A stretch of DNA of 64,000 nucleotides from Nonomuraea typhae (GCF_009760925.1 NZ_VRLV01000007.1:62001-126000); one strand, 5' to 3'. Counted from the first letter of the stretch, positions 9,381 through 18,465 are shown. Numbers and translations are program-made. The notes: a model not told the origin generated them from the sequence alone.

Positions 9381-9800
9381 TCAGAGCATGCGCAGGGCGT
9401 CGGTCACGGCGGGGGAGATCTCCACACTGCCGCCCAGGTCGGGGATCGGCAGCCAGGCCACCGCGTCCGTGGTGCCGTCCACCTCGATCACCTCGGGCGA
9501 GCCCGACGCCACCTCGGCGGTGTGGAACAGGCCGATCAGGTGCCAGTACACGCCCAGCCGCCGCACCGCGTAGCTGCGCGCGCCCACCAGCCGGGCGCCG
9601 GTCAGCTCGAGCCCGGTCTCCTCGCGCACCTCCCTGGCCAGGGCCTCCTCCGGCTGCTCGCCGGGGTCGATGCCGCCGCCGGGCAGGTGCCACTCGCCTG
9701 GTTCGAAGATCGGGGAGCTCTCCGACAGGCGGGTCAGTAACAGCCGGTCGCCGGCGGTGATCATCGCGTAGGCGGAGACCCGGATGCGCGGTTGTTCCAT
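9381..9800 (-). CDS. Nudix hydrolase
   Basis: A 139-residue single-domain protein with an intact Nudix box at about residues 42-64 (GGGIDPGEQPEEALAREVRE followed by ETGLEL), which supplies the Mg2+-binding glutamates. Nudix enzymes cleave nucleoside-diphosphate-linked substrates. The exact substrate cannot be read from the sequence. The start ATG abuts the stop of the upstream TetR gene (9801), so the two are very likely co-transcribed and coupled. Confidence 0.9.
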   Translation of the reverse strand: MEQPRIRVSAYAMITAGDRLLLTRLSESSPIFEPGEWHLPGGGIDPGEQPEEALAREVREETGLELTGARLVGARSYAVRRLGVYWHLIGLFHTAEVASGSPEVIEVDGTTDAVAWLPIPDLGGSVEISPAVTDALRML

Positions 9801-10403
9801 TCAGATCCTCCCGGTGGCCAGGGCGACCGTGCTGTCGAGGAAGTGTTCCAGGATCGCCGCTGCGGGTCCCGGATCCTCCTCTTCGAGGAAGCGCAGCACG
9901 ATGCCGTCGAACCCGCTGATGAAGTACCGCGCGACCACCTCGGCGGGCAGGGCGAGGGGCTGGCCCGCGCGTTCGGCCGCCTCCGTCAGCAGCCGCGCGG
10001 CGATGGCGTCGAGGCTCAGCGTGTAGCAGGAGGCGGCCTTGCGCAGCACCGGGTCCCGCAGGGAGAGCAGGGTCAGCTCCAGGAACAGGATGTACTTCTC
10101 CCGTTCCTCGGTGACCGTGCGCCACAACTCCCGCACCAGCGCCGCGATCGTCTCCCGGAAGTCCGTGCCGTCCTCCGGCATGGCCGCCTCGACCCGGCTG
10201 ACGAGCGTCCTGATGAGCTCTTCCAGCACGCCGCGGTAGAGCTCCTGCTTGGAGCCGAACATGTAGTGCACCATCGCCTGCGCCACCCCCGCCTCGGCGG
10301 CGATGGCCCGGGTGCTCCCCGCGGCGACGCCTTCCCGGGCCATGAGCCCGATCGCGGCCTCAACGAGCTGAGGGCGCCGCTCGGCGGCGGGGACGTGAGC
10401 CAT
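9801..10403 (-). CDS. TetR-family transcriptional regulator
   Basis: A 200-residue regulator with an N-terminal TetR helix-turn-helix (residues about 10-55, including GSTRAIAAEAGVAQAMVHYMFGSK read in two parts) and a helical C-terminal ligand domain. It heads the three-gene minus-strand operon with the Nudix hydrolase and alditol oxidase and diverges from the epimerase-like gene at 10508. It probably represses one or both transcripts. The effector is unknown. Confidence 0.9.
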   Translation of the reverse strand: MAHVPAAERRPQLVEAAIGLMAREGVAAGSTRAIAAEAGVAQAMVHYMFGSKQELYRGVLEELIRTLVSRVEAAMPEDGTDFRETIAALVRELWRTVTEEREKYILFLELTLLSLRDPVLRKAASCYTLSLDAIAARLLTEAAERAGQPLALPAEVVARYFISGFDGIVLRFLEEEDPGPAAAILEHFLDSTVALATGRI

Positions 10404-10435
10404 GCCCGCACCCTATCGGCTCTCCTTCGCGGGCA
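10403..10435. promoter_or_regulatory. Inverted repeat next to the TetR start
   Basis: TGCCCGC (10403-10409) and GCGGGCA (10429-10435) form a perfect 7-bp inverted repeat with a 19-nt centre at the start of the TetR gene, inside the divergent gap. It could be the regulator's operator, but in GC-rich DNA such repeats arise easily. Confidence 0.25.
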
Positions 10436-10507
10436 GCCGCGATGTCACAACGGGACCCCGTCCGCTCGTCGTCGGGGGTGACCGCGTGCTGAGGAAGGGA
10501 AACTGAC

Positions 10508-11413
10508 ATGAAGGTGCTCGTCGCCGGAGCCACGGGAGCCATCGGCAAGCCGCTCGTCGCGGCGCTGCGGGAGGCGGGTCACGAGGTGCTGGCCCTGACC
10601 CGGTCGCCCGGGGCCGTCGTGCCCGGCGCCCGGACGGTCGTCGCCGACGTGCTCGACCGCGAGGGACTGCTGCGGGCCGTGGACGGCCTCGCCGCCGACG
10701 CCGTCGTCCACGAGCTCACCGCGCTGAGCAAGGCCCCGGCCAGGTACCGGGACCTGGAGACGACCAACCTCCTGCGCACGACCGGGACCGCCCACCTGCT
10801 CGACGTGGCCGCGGCGATCGGGGCCCGGCGGTTCGTGACGCAGTCGATGGTCCCCGGCTACGGCTACTACGACCACGGCGACCGGGTGCTCACCGAGGAG
10901 GACCCGTTCGGCGTCGAGCGCGGCGCCAAGGGGGACGCCGTGGTGGCGGCGATGCGGGTCAACGAGGAGCGGGTCTTCGCCTTCGGCGGCGTCTCGCTGC
11001 GGTACGGCGCCTTCTACGGGCTGGAGGGCTCGCGCGTCTTCGCGGCCATGCTGCGCGCGGGCAAGCTGCCCGCACCCAGGGGCGGGGGCGGCATGGTGCC
11101 GTGGATCCACCTGGCCGACGCCGCCGCCGCGACGGTCGCGGCTCTGGAGCGGGGTACGGCGGGCGCGGCCTACAACATCGTGGACGACACCCCGGTGACC
11201 TGGGGTGAGATGCTCGGCGCTCATGCCAGGGCCGTCGGCGCCCGGCCACCGCGGGCGCTGCCGCGCTGGCTGATGCGGATGGCCGCGCCGTACTTCGCCA
11301 CGCTGATGTTCGACACCCGGATGCGGGTCTCGAACGACAAGGCCAAGCGGGAGCTGGGCTGGAAGCCCGTCTATCCGGGTTACGAGGAGGGCGTGGCGGC
11401 CCAGGAGCTGTGA
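10508..11413 (+). CDS. NAD(P)-dependent epimerase/dehydratase-family protein
   Basis: A 301-residue extended-SDR-type protein. The dinucleotide-binding motif GATGAIG sits at residues 7-13 and is followed by the usual Rossmann pattern. The active-site region reads YGYYDHGDRV rather than a standard YxxxK, so it may bind rather than turn over substrate, or use an atypical site. The C-terminus (NDKAKRELGWKP) is typical of NAD-dependent epimerases/dehydratases. The start ATG has GGAAGGG upstream. It diverges from the TetR gene and precedes the P450 fusion gene by 74 nt. The substrate is unknown. Confidence 0.85.
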   Translation: MKVLVAGATGAIGKPLVAALREAGHEVLALTRSPGAVVPGARTVVADVLDREGLLRAVDGLAADAVVHELTALSKAPARYRDLETTNLLRTTGTAHLLDVAAAIGARRFVTQSMVPGYGYYDHGDRVLTEEDPFGVERGAKGDAVVAAMRVNEERVFAFGGVSLRYGAFYGLEGSRVFAAMLRAGKLPAPRGGGGMVPWIHLADAAAATVAALERGTAGAAYNIVDDTPVTWGEMLGAHARAVGARPPRALPRWLMRMAAPYFATLMFDTRMRVSNDKAKRELGWKPVYPGYEEGVAAQEL

Positions 11414-11422
11414 TTGTTCAAT

Positions 11423-11446
11423 CGACTTAGTCGGATGACAAAGTCG
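11423..11446. promoter_or_regulatory. Palindromic operator candidate upstream of the P450-reductase gene
   Basis: CGACTT (11423-11428) and AAGTCG (11441-11446) form a perfect 6-bp inverted repeat with a 12-nt centre, 41 nt before the GTG start of the P450 fusion. CYP102 genes are often controlled by a TetR-type repressor binding just upstream. Whether this is such a site is inference. Confidence 0.4.
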
Positions 11447-11487
11447 CGTGCTAGCCTGGCGGTGACACCGGAAGAAGGGACGTTCAC

Positions 11488-14400
11488 GTGACCGCTGCCG
11501 TCATCCCGTCGCCGCCCGCCCTGCCGTTCGCCGGCCACGCGCTCAGCGTGCCGGCCGACCGCCAGGTCGCCCACCTGTGCGAGCTGGCCCGCACCTGGGG
11601 CCCGATCTTCACGATGAGCGCCTTCGGCGAGGAGGTCGTGCTCGTCACCGGGCTCGACCTGGTCACCGAGCTGTGCGACGAGCGCCGCTTCCGCAAGAAC
11701 GTCCACTCCGACCTGGTCAACCTGCGCCCGCTCGCCGGAGACGGCCTGTTCACCGCCTACTCCGGCGAGCCGAACTGGCGCAAGGCCCACGACATCCTGC
11801 TGCCCGCCTTCTCCGTCACCGCGATGCGCGGCTACCACGCGACCATGCTCGGCGTCGCCGGGAACCTGGTGACCGCCTGGGCGCGGGCGGGCCGGCGGCC
11901 CGTGGAGGTCAGCGCCGACATGACCCGGCTGACACTCGACACCATCGGGCTGTGCGGATTCGGCCACGACTTCGAGTCCTTCACCCGTGCCGAACCCCAC
12001 CCGTTCATCGGCGCGCTGGTCGGCGCGCTGTCGTACGGCCAGGCCAAGGGCAGCTTCATCCCCGGCCTCGACTTCCTCTACGGCAGGCGCACCCGGCGCT
12101 TCCACGAGGACCTGCGCGTCATGGAGGACCTGGTCGACGAGGTCATCAGGCAGCGCAGGCAGTCCGGCGACCGGAGCACCGGCGACCTGCTCGGCCGCAT
12201 GCTGCACAGCACCGACCCGGTCACCGGCGAACCCCTCGACGACCTCAACATCCGCTACCAGGTGATCACCTTCCTGATCGCCGGGCACGAGACCACCTCG
12301 GGCGCCCTGTCGTTCGCGCTGTACTACCTGGCCAAGAACCCGGCGGTGCTGGCCAAGGTGCAGGAGGAGGCCGACACGCTCTGGGGCGCCGACGAGCCGG
12401 ACCCCACCTGGGCCGACGTGGGCCGCCTGACCTACACCCGGCAGGTGCTGCTGGAGAGCCTGCGCCTGTGGCCGACCGCCCCGGCGTTCGCCGTCGAGCC
12501 ACTGGAGGACACGGTCATCGGCGGGCGGTACCCGGTCAAGGCGGGCGCTTCGCTCATCGTGCTGACGCCCGCGCTGCACCGCGACCCGGTCTGGGGCCGC
12601 AACGTGGAGCTGTTCGACCCCGATCGCTTCGCCCCCGACCGGCAGGACGCCCGGCCGCCGCACGCGTTCAAGGCGTTCGGCAGCGGGGAGCGGGCCTGCA
12701 TCGGGCGGCAGTTCGCGCTGCACGAGGCGACCCTGGTGCTGGGGCTGCTGGCACACCGCTTCCATCTGATCGACCACGCCGGCTACGAGCTGAAGGTCAA
12801 GGAGACGCTGACGCTCAAGCCCGACGGCTTCACCCTGCTCGTCGAGCCGCGCACGGCCGCCGACCGGCGCGTGCGGGCCGCTCCGGCCACGTCCGCCGCC
12901 CTCACGTCCGCCGCCGTCACGTCCGCCGCCGTCACGTCCGCTGCCGTCACGGGGGTTCGCGCGGCCCCCGGCGCCGCGATCACCTTCCTCCACGGCTCGA
13001 ACATGGGCACCTGCTCGGCCATCGCCCGCGACCTGGCCGCCGAGGCGGAGGAACGCGGCTTCACCACCACCGTCGCCCCGCTGGACGAGGCCGTGGACGC
13101 CCTGGGCGAGACCCCGGTCGTCATCGTGGCCGCCTCCTACAACGGGCGGCCGACCGACGACGCCGCCCGGTTCGTGGAGTGGGTGTCGGTCAAGGACGGG
13201 CTGCCGGGCACGCCGTACGCGGTGCTGGGGGTGGGCGACCGCAACTGGGCGGCTACCTTCCAGCGCGTGCCCCGGCTGATCGACGAGCGGCTGGCCGAGG
13301 CGGGCGCCGTCCGCCTGGCCGAGCGCGGGGTGGTGGACGCCTCGGGCGACCTCTCTGGCGCCGTGGACGCCTGGTCTGCCGCGCTCTGGCCGGCGCTGCC
13401 GGGCGCCGTCCAAGATCCGGCCGTCCAAGAGCCGGCCGGACAGGGGGCGGCTGGCCGGGAGGCGGCCGCGGAGAAGGCCGCTGAGCACGAACCGGTTTTC
13501 ACCCTCGAGACCGTGACCAAGTCCCCGGCCGAGGAGAGGGCCGCGCACTACGGGGTGCTCCCGATGAAGGTCCTGCTGGCCGAGCCGCTCACCCACCCGG
13601 ACGCCCGCCAGAAGCAGCACGTGCGCCTCCAGCTCCCCGAGGGTGTCACCTATCGCACCGGCGACCACCTGGCCGTCCTGCCGGAGAACCCGCCCGAGCT
13701 GGCCGAGCGGGCCGCCGCCCGCTTCGGTCTCGACCTCGCCCAGCGGGTACGGCTGCGCGCCGCCCGCCGTACCCGGACCCTGCTGCCGCTCGACACCCCG
13801 GTCACGGTGCGCGAGCTGCTGACCGGGTTCCTGGAGCTGCAGCGTCCGGCGACCCGGCACCAGTTGGACGTCCTGATCGCCCACACCCAATGCCCGCACA
13901 CCCGGGCGAGGCTGGCCGCCGTCGATCCGGCCGCCGCCACGGTCCTGGATCTGCTGGCCGGGCATCCGGCCTGCGAGCTGCCGTTCGAGGTGTTCCTGGA
14001 GCTCATGCCGGCGTTGCGGCCGCGCAACTACTCCATCTCCACCTCCCCGCTGGTCCAGCCGGACGCCGTGGACCTGATGGTCTCCCGGGTGGCCGGGCCG
14101 AGCCGTACCGGGGCGGGGTGGTTCCACGGCGTGGCCTCGCATCACCTGGCCGAGGCGGCGCCGGGGGAGCGGGTGCTCGCGCGGGTCGTGCCGGGGCCGG
14201 AGGGCTTCCGGGAGCTGGCGGACGCGGCGAGCCCGGCGATCCTGGTCAGCGCGGGCACCGGGCTGGCGCCGTTCCGCGGGGTGATCCAGGACCGGTTGCG
14301 CCGCGGGGCGCGGGGCGGGCTGCTGTGCTACTTCGGGTGTGACGCACCGGAGCTCGACTATCTGCACCGAGCCGAGCTGGAGGAGGCCGAGGCCGCGGGG

Positions 14401-14667
14401 GTGGTGAGCCTGCGCCCGGTCTTCAGCGAGGTCCCCGGCGGGCGGTTCGTGCAGGATCGGCTGCTCGAGGAGGCGGACGAGGTCGCGGAGGTGCTCGACG
14501 CGGGCGGCCGCGTGTACGTCTGCGGGGACGGGCGCCGCATGGCTCCCGGGGTGCGGGCGGCGCTGGCCCGCATCCATGCCGAGCGCACCGGCGGGGCCGC
14601 GAGCGAGGAGTGGCTGGAGGAGCTGCGGGCGAGCGGCCGGTACGTTGAGGACGTCTGGGAAGGCTGA
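11488..14667 (+). CDS. Self-sufficient cytochrome P450/NADPH-P450 reductase (CYP102, P450 BM3 type)
   Basis: A 1059-residue fusion. The heme domain (about 1-455) has AGHETTSG at 265-272 (oxygen-activation threonine) and FGSGERACIGR with the heme-ligand cysteine C404. F88 aligns with BM3 F87, which shapes the substrate pocket. The FMN domain (about 490-640) starts FLHGSNMGT and contains SYNGRPTDDA. The FAD/NADPH domain (about 680-1059) has RNYSIST, GTGLAPFRG and YFGCDAPELDY. The protein should pass electrons from NADPH through FAD and FMN to heme and hydroxylate fatty-acid-like substrates in the cytoplasm. The heme-FMN linker contains four copies of a 5-residue repeat. The start is GTG with AGAAGGG upstream. 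A two-component system follows 52 nt downstream. Confidence 0.95.
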   Translation: MTAAVIPSPPALPFAGHALSVPADRQVAHLCELARTWGPIFTMSAFGEEVVLVTGLDLVTELCDERRFRKNVHSDLVNLRPLAGDGLFTAYSGEPNWRKAHDILLPAFSVTAMRGYHATMLGVAGNLVTAWARAGRRPVEVSADMTRLTLDTIGLCGFGHDFESFTRAEPHPFIGALVGALSYGQAKGSFIPGLDFLYGRRTRRFHEDLRVMEDLVDEVIRQRRQSGDRSTGDLLGRMLHSTDPVTGEPLDDLNIRYQVITFLIAGHETTSGALSFALYYLAKNPAVLAKVQEEADTLWGADEPDPTWADVGRLTYTRQVLLESLRLWPTAPAFAVEPLEDTVIGGRYPVKAGASLIVLTPALHRDPVWGRNVELFDPDRFAPDRQDARPPHAFKAFGSGERACIGRQFALHEATLVLGLLAHRFHLIDHAGYELKVKETLTLKPDGFTLLVEPRTAADRRVRAAPATSAALTSAAVTSAAVTSAAVTGVRAAPGAAITFLHGSNMGTCSAIARDLAAEAEERGFTTTVAPLDEAVDALGETPVVIVAASYNGRPTDDAARFVEWVSVKDGLPGTPYAVLGVGDRNWAATFQRVPRLIDERLAEAGAVRLAERGVVDASGDLSGAVDAWSAALWPALPGAVQDPAVQEPAGQGAAGREAAAEKAAEHEPVFTLETVTKSPAEERAAHYGVLPMKVLLAEPLTHPDARQKQHVRLQLPEGVTYRTGDHLAVLPENPPELAERAAARFGLDLAQRVRLRAARRTRTLLPLDTPVTVRELLTGFLELQRPATRHQLDVLIAHTQCPHTRARLAAVDPAAATVLDLLAGHPACELPFEVFLELMPALRPRNYSISTSPLVQPDAVDLMVSRVAGPSRTGAGWFHGVASHHLAEAAPGERVLARVVPGPEGFRELADAASPAILVSAGTGLAPFRGVIQDRLRRGARGGLLCYFGCDAPELDYLHRAELEEAEAAGVVSLRPVFSEVPGGRFVQDRLLEEADEVAEVLDAGGRVYVCGDGRRMAPGVRAALARIHAERTGGAASEEWLEELRASGRYVEDVWEG
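12886..12945 (+). repeat. Four in-frame 15-bp repeats in the P450 linker
   Basis: Four consecutive copies of the unit G/C-TCACGTCCGCCGCC (first copy GCC at its start, last copy CTGCC at its end) encode residues 467-486 as (A/L/V)TSAA repeats. They lie exactly between the heme and FMN domains and lengthen a flexible linker. Such a tandem could vary in copy number between strains. Confidence 0.9.
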
Positions 14668-14719
14668 AGATTGCCTTAAGGGCGTTTTGTCCGGAAGGGT
14701 GGACCCGGATAATGACCGA

Positions 14720-15394
14720 ATGACCAGTTCGGCGCGGGTGATGGTGGTCGAGGACGCGGAGGCCATCCGGCTGGCCGTGCTGTCCGGGCTGGGCTCGGCC
14801 GGGTACGTGGCCCGCGGGCTGCCCGACGGCACCGGCTTCGAGCAGGAGCTCAACGTCTTCCAGCCCGACCTGGTCGTGATCGACCTCATGCTGCCCGGCC
14901 GCGACGGCTTCGCCCTGCTGGACGTGGTGCGCGGGCGCAGCGACGCCGGCGTCATCGTGCTCACCGCCCGGGACGGCGTCGCCGACCGGCTGCGCGGGCT
15001 GCAGGCCGGGGCGGACGACTACGTGGTCAAACCGTTCGAGCTGGCCGAGCTGACCGCCCGGGTCGGCGCCGTGCTGCGGCGGCTGCGCCGTACCCCCTCG
15101 ACGTTGCAGATCGGCAACCTGATCATCGACGTGGACAAGGGCATCGTGCTGCGCGACGGCCGTCCGGTCGAGCTGACCAGGACCGAGCTGCGCCTGCTCG
15201 GCCACCTCGCGCTCCACCGGGGCCAGGTGCTCAGCAAGACGCAGTTGCTCACCAGCGTCTGGGGATACGACGCCTACGATCCCAACCTCGTCGAAGTGCA
15301 CGTCAGCGCGTTACGCAGGAAACTTGAGAGCACGGGCGAGCGCGTGCTGCACACCGTGCGCGGCCTCGGCTACGTCCTGGACGGACCTCGATGA
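14720..15394 (+). CDS. Two-component response regulator, OmpR/PhoB family
   Basis: A 224-residue regulator. The receiver domain (1-115) has the acidic pair E11-D12, phospho-acceptor D55 (VVIDLMLPGRDG) and the conserved lysine in YVVKPFE. A winged-helix DNA-binding domain follows (about 130-222, LTRTELRLLGHL and VHVSALRRKL). The ATG at 14720 is chosen because the receiver starts directly after it. It overlaps the sensor kinase start by 4 nt (ATGA), so the pair is coupled. A TTA codon at 15311 suggests possible bldA dependence. The signal and targets are unknown. Confidence 0.93.
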   Translation: MTSSARVMVVEDAEAIRLAVLSGLGSAGYVARGLPDGTGFEQELNVFQPDLVVIDLMLPGRDGFALLDVVRGRSDAGVIVLTARDGVADRLRGLQAGADDYVVKPFELAELTARVGAVLRRLRRTPSTLQIGNLIIDVDKGIVLRDGRPVELTRTELRLLGHLALHRGQVLSKTQLLTSVWGYDAYDPNLVEVHVSALRRKLESTGERVLHTVRGLGYVLDGPR

Positions 15395-16704
15395 GAGGGT
15401 ACGGCTGGCGCAGCGGCTCGCTGCGCGGCAGGGTCACCAGCTCCACGCTCCTCGTCGTCGCCGCCACGCTCGTCGTGCTGCTGGTGGCCGTGGACGCGCT
15501 GTTCGGCTTCCTGGCCACCACCCAGACCGAGGACCGGCTGGCCGATCGGGTGCAGTTCGCCGTCCAGCTCGACCGGCGCAACGTCCGCGCCGACCGGCTG
15601 GTGCGGCGGCTCAGCGGCGCCGGGATCGAGGTGATGCTGGTCGACCTGGCCGGCCGGCAGCACACGCTCGGCGGCTTCCAGCCCAACCTCGGCACCCCCA
15701 CCCTGACCAGGCGGCTGCCGAGCGGTGCGCTGCTCACCCTCTACGCCGACACCGAGGCCATCGACGCCACCCGGAACACGCTGCGCATGCTCATGCTGAT
15801 AGCCGGGATCGCCGCGCTCGCGGCGCTGGGCTTCGTGCTGCCGGTGACGATACGGCACGCCACCCGGCCGATGGACGACATGGCGGACCTGGCCCGGCAG
15901 ATCGCGCTGGGGGAGCGCGGCAAGCGCCTCACCCCCGAGCGCAGGGACACCGAGCTGGGACGCACCGCCGCCGCCTTCGACTCCATGCTCGACGCGCTGG
16001 AGGGCGCCGAACGACAGGCCCGCGAGTCGGAGAACCGCTCCCGCCAGTTCCTCGCCGACGTCGCCCACGAGCTGCGCACCCCGCTGGCCGGCATCCAGGC
16101 CACGGCGGAGGCGGTGCTGCAGGCGCCGCAGGCGATGCCGGCCGAGGAGCGCGAGCGCATGCAGCTCCTGCTGGTGCGCGAGACCCGCCGGGCCGGGCGC
16201 CTGGTGGACGACCTCCTTGCGCTGGCCAGGATCGACGCCGGTCTCGGCCTGCACCGCGAGCCCGTCCAGCTGCGTGCCCTGTGCGAAGCCGAAGCCGAGC
16301 ACGTACGGCTGCGCGATCCCGACCTCATGGTGAGCGTGGCCGGGCAGGAGGCGATGGTGATCGGCGACGCCCAGCGGCTCGGCCAGGTGCTGGCCAACCT
16401 CCTCGACAACGCCCGCCGCCACACCCCGCCCGGCGGCGCCATCACGATGACGGTCGCCCGCCGCGACGTGCACGCGGTGGTCGACGTGACCGACACCGGG
16501 CCCGGGGTCCCGCCCTCGGCCCGCGAGCTGATCTTCCACCGCTTCGTCCGCCACGACACCGCCTCCGGCGGCGCCGGTCTCGGCCTGCCCATCGCCCGCG
16601 GCCTGGCGCTGGCCCACGGCGGCACCCTGACCTGCGAAGAGTCGGCGTCGGGCGCGCTGTTCCGGCTCAGACTGCCACTATGGGCCGATGGCTCAGCTTC
16701 ATGA
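15391..16704 (+). CDS. Sensor histidine kinase partner of the response regulator
   Basis: A 437-residue membrane kinase. A first membrane helix (about 18-42) and a second (about 130-152) flank a short extracytoplasmic domain of roughly 85 residues. A HAMP linker follows, then HisKA with the phospho-accepting histidine H226 in FLADVAHELRTPLAGIQ. The HATPase_c domain shows N box NLLDNARRH, G1 DTGPGVP and G2 GAGLGLPIA. It autophosphorylates and passes phosphate to the regulator encoded just upstream. The sensor domain has no recognisable ligand fold. The last 17 nt overlap the next gene. Confidence 0.93.
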   Translation: MRGYGWRSGSLRGRVTSSTLLVVAATLVVLLVAVDALFGFLATTQTEDRLADRVQFAVQLDRRNVRADRLVRRLSGAGIEVMLVDLAGRQHTLGGFQPNLGTPTLTRRLPSGALLTLYADTEAIDATRNTLRMLMLIAGIAALAALGFVLPVTIRHATRPMDDMADLARQIALGERGKRLTPERRDTELGRTAAAFDSMLDALEGAERQARESENRSRQFLADVAHELRTPLAGIQATAEAVLQAPQAMPAEERERMQLLLVRETRRAGRLVDDLLALARIDAGLGLHREPVQLRALCEAEAEHVRLRDPDLMVSVAGQEAMVIGDAQRLGQVLANLLDNARRHTPPGGAITMTVARRDVHAVVDVTDTGPGVPPSARELIFHRFVRHDTASGGAGLGLPIARGLALAHGGTLTCEESASGALFRLRLPLWADGSAS

Positions 16705-17122
16705 CCTCGTCATCGACTGCCGTCATCCCGCTTCCCAGGCCAGGTTCTGGGCCGCCCTGCTCGACGGGTACGCGGTGGCGCCGTACGACGAGGAGGAACT
16801 GCGCCGCCTGAGCGCCATGGGCCTGTCCGGCCCGGAGGACGACCCGACCGTGCTGGTCGAAGGGCCGGACGGGGCGCCGCGGATCTTCTTCGTGAAGGTC
16901 CCCGAGCCCAAGCTGGTCAAGAACCGGGTGCACCTCGACGTCAGGGCGGCCGACCTCGAGGCCGAGCGGGAGCGCCTGCTCGGCCTCGGCGCGCGGGAGA
17001 CGGGCCGGCACGAGAACTGGATCGTCATGGCCGACCCGGAGGGCAACGAGTTCTGCCTACAACCTGCGGGCGGCGGTCAGCCGGGCGGCCAGGTCGGCGG
17101 GGGGCCGGTCGCCGGGGCGTAG
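16688..17122 (+). CDS. VOC-family (glyoxalase/bleomycin-resistance-like) protein
   Basis: A 144-residue protein of the VOC fold: an N-terminal half starting HDLVIDCRHPASQARFW, a central FVKVPEPK, and a C-terminal half with VHLDVRAADLEAER and ending PEGNEFCLQP. Actinomycetes carry many such single-domain proteins and most have no known substrate. The start lies inside the kinase gene (17-nt overlap). The last 22 residues are a Gly/Pro/Gln-rich tail that lies entirely over the end of the convergent sulfatase gene, so it is probably a read-on tail without function. Confidence 0.78.
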   Translation: MAQLHDLVIDCRHPASQARFWAALLDGYAVAPYDEEELRRLSAMGLSGPEDDPTVLVEGPDGAPRIFFVKVPEPKLVKNRVHLDVRAADLEAERERLLGLGARETGRHENWIVMADPEGNEFCLQPAGGGQPGGQVGGGPVAGA

Positions 17123-18367
17123 GAGGTTCTCCAGTTGATGGGGATCCTTGCCCAGGTCGTAGTACTCGCGGAAGATCACCTCGCCGGCTCCGTCGTAGTA
17201 CTCGGTGTAGATGCGGGTGCCGGTGTAGACCGCCGCCCATAGGCCGGGCCCGGTGCCGTCGGGGCGGCCGTGGTACTCCAGGAACGCGAGGTCGCGGCGG
17301 CGGCCGGTCAGGAGCGAGAAGCCGTCCATGCGGCCGCGCGGCGCGATCCCGGCGGCGTCCAGGATCGTCGGCGCGATGTCGATGTTGGCGGCCAGCCGGT
17401 CGTCCGCCCTGCCCTGGCCGAAGCCCCCGGCGGGCCACGACAGGTAGAACGGCACCCGGAAGGCCGGCCGGTAGGGCACGCTCTTGCCGACGTGGCCGTG
17501 CTCGGCCCAGCTGAAGCCGTTGTCGCCGATGAAGATGATCAGTGTGTCGTCCAGCTTGCCCTGCGCCACCAGCTCGGCTCTGATCGCCTTGAACATGTCG
17601 TCCACCGAGCGGAGCGTGCGCAACTGGGCCTGGCGGACCTCGCGCCCGCGGGCCAGGTCGGCCGAGGCTCGCTGGATGTAGGGGGGCTTGTCGCTCTTGT
17701 CGGTCTCGGCCACGGCCGGGTTGCCGTCCCAGGGCGGCACCTCGAGGTCGGCGTACTTGTCCTCCGGGGTGTTCGGCCCGTGGGAGGCGTACGGCGACAG
17801 GTACAGGAACCACGGGTCGTCCTTGTTGGCCCGCATGAACGCCAGCGCGTGCTGCCTGATCAGCGTGGTGGTGTAGCCGGGGCGGCGGCCGACGGTGCCG
17901 TTGACGTTCCACTGGGCCCGCCGGTAGGCCGGGCGCATGATGGCGAAGTCGTCGAAGTGCGGCGGGGCCTGGCTGATGTCCCAGGCGTTGAGGTACTTGC
18001 CGTACAGCCCGGTGCGGTAGCCGCCCGCCCGGAGGTGGCTCTGGACGGTGGTGTCCTGGTCGAGCCGCTCCGGCGCGCTGTTGTCGACGACCCCGTGATG
18101 GCGGGCCAGGCGCCCGGTCATGATCGAGGAGCGGGACGGCGAGCACAGCGGCGTGGTCACGCAGCCGTGGGAGAAATCAACCCCCTGGCCGCCGATGAGG
18201 CTGACGATCGAGGGGATCGCCCACTCGGTCTCCTTCCGGTGATCGTCGGTGACGATGAGCAGGATGTTGGGGCGTTTGGGGCGCGTGGCCGCGGACGCCG
18301 GGCCGCTGGTGACCGCGGCGGCGGCAGCCGTACCGGCGATGAAGGCGCGTCTGCTGAGTTGACTCAC
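17057..18367 (-). CDS. Tat-exported sulfatase
   Basis: A 436-residue type I sulfatase. The N-terminus has a twin-arginine signal (SRRAFIAG followed by an Ala-rich stretch, cleavage near ASA/AT at about 27). RPNILLIVTDD supplies metal-binding aspartates (D41, D42). C75 in the CSPSR motif is the cysteine that a formylglycine-generating enzyme converts to the catalytic formylglycine. Later conserved elements are FIGDNGFSWAEHGHVGK and the metal-binding region. It should hydrolyse sulfate esters outside the cell. The closest general pattern is that of arylsulfatase/N-acetylglucosamine-6-sulfatase-like enzymes, but the substrate is not determinable. Its 3' end overlaps the VOC gene by 66 nt on the other strand. 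Confidence 0.92.
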   Translation of the reverse strand: MSQLSRRAFIAGTAAAAAVTSGPASAATRPKRPNILLIVTDDHRKETEWAIPSIVSLIGGQGVDFSHGCVTTPLCSPSRSSIMTGRLARHHGVVDNSAPERLDQDTTVQSHLRAGGYRTGLYGKYLNAWDISQAPPHFDDFAIMRPAYRRAQWNVNGTVGRRPGYTTTLIRQHALAFMRANKDDPWFLYLSPYASHGPNTPEDKYADLEVPPWDGNPAVAETDKSDKPPYIQRASADLARGREVRQAQLRTLRSVDDMFKAIRAELVAQGKLDDTLIIFIGDNGFSWAEHGHVGKSVPYRPAFRVPFYLSWPAGGFGQGRADDRLAANIDIAPTILDAAGIAPRGRMDGFSLLTGRRRDLAFLEYHGRPDGTGPGLWAAVYTGTRIYTEYYDGAGEVIFREYYDLGKDPHQLENLLRPGDRPPADLAARLTAARRL

Positions 18368-18465
18368 GTCCTGACCTCCCGAAAACGGTAGTCAGTAATT
18401 GTTCACCACTCATCACCATATGTCGGGTTTTGGGGGAGATCTTCAGGGGTTCTTCAGAAGGAGGG

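Noticed and set aside
8028..9740. Long plus-strand open frame opposite the alditol oxidase and Nudix genes
   Set aside because: It is the shadow of well-supported minus-strand genes with full motif sets; its own translation has low-complexity Gly/Arg/Val composition typical of GC-rich antisense frames.
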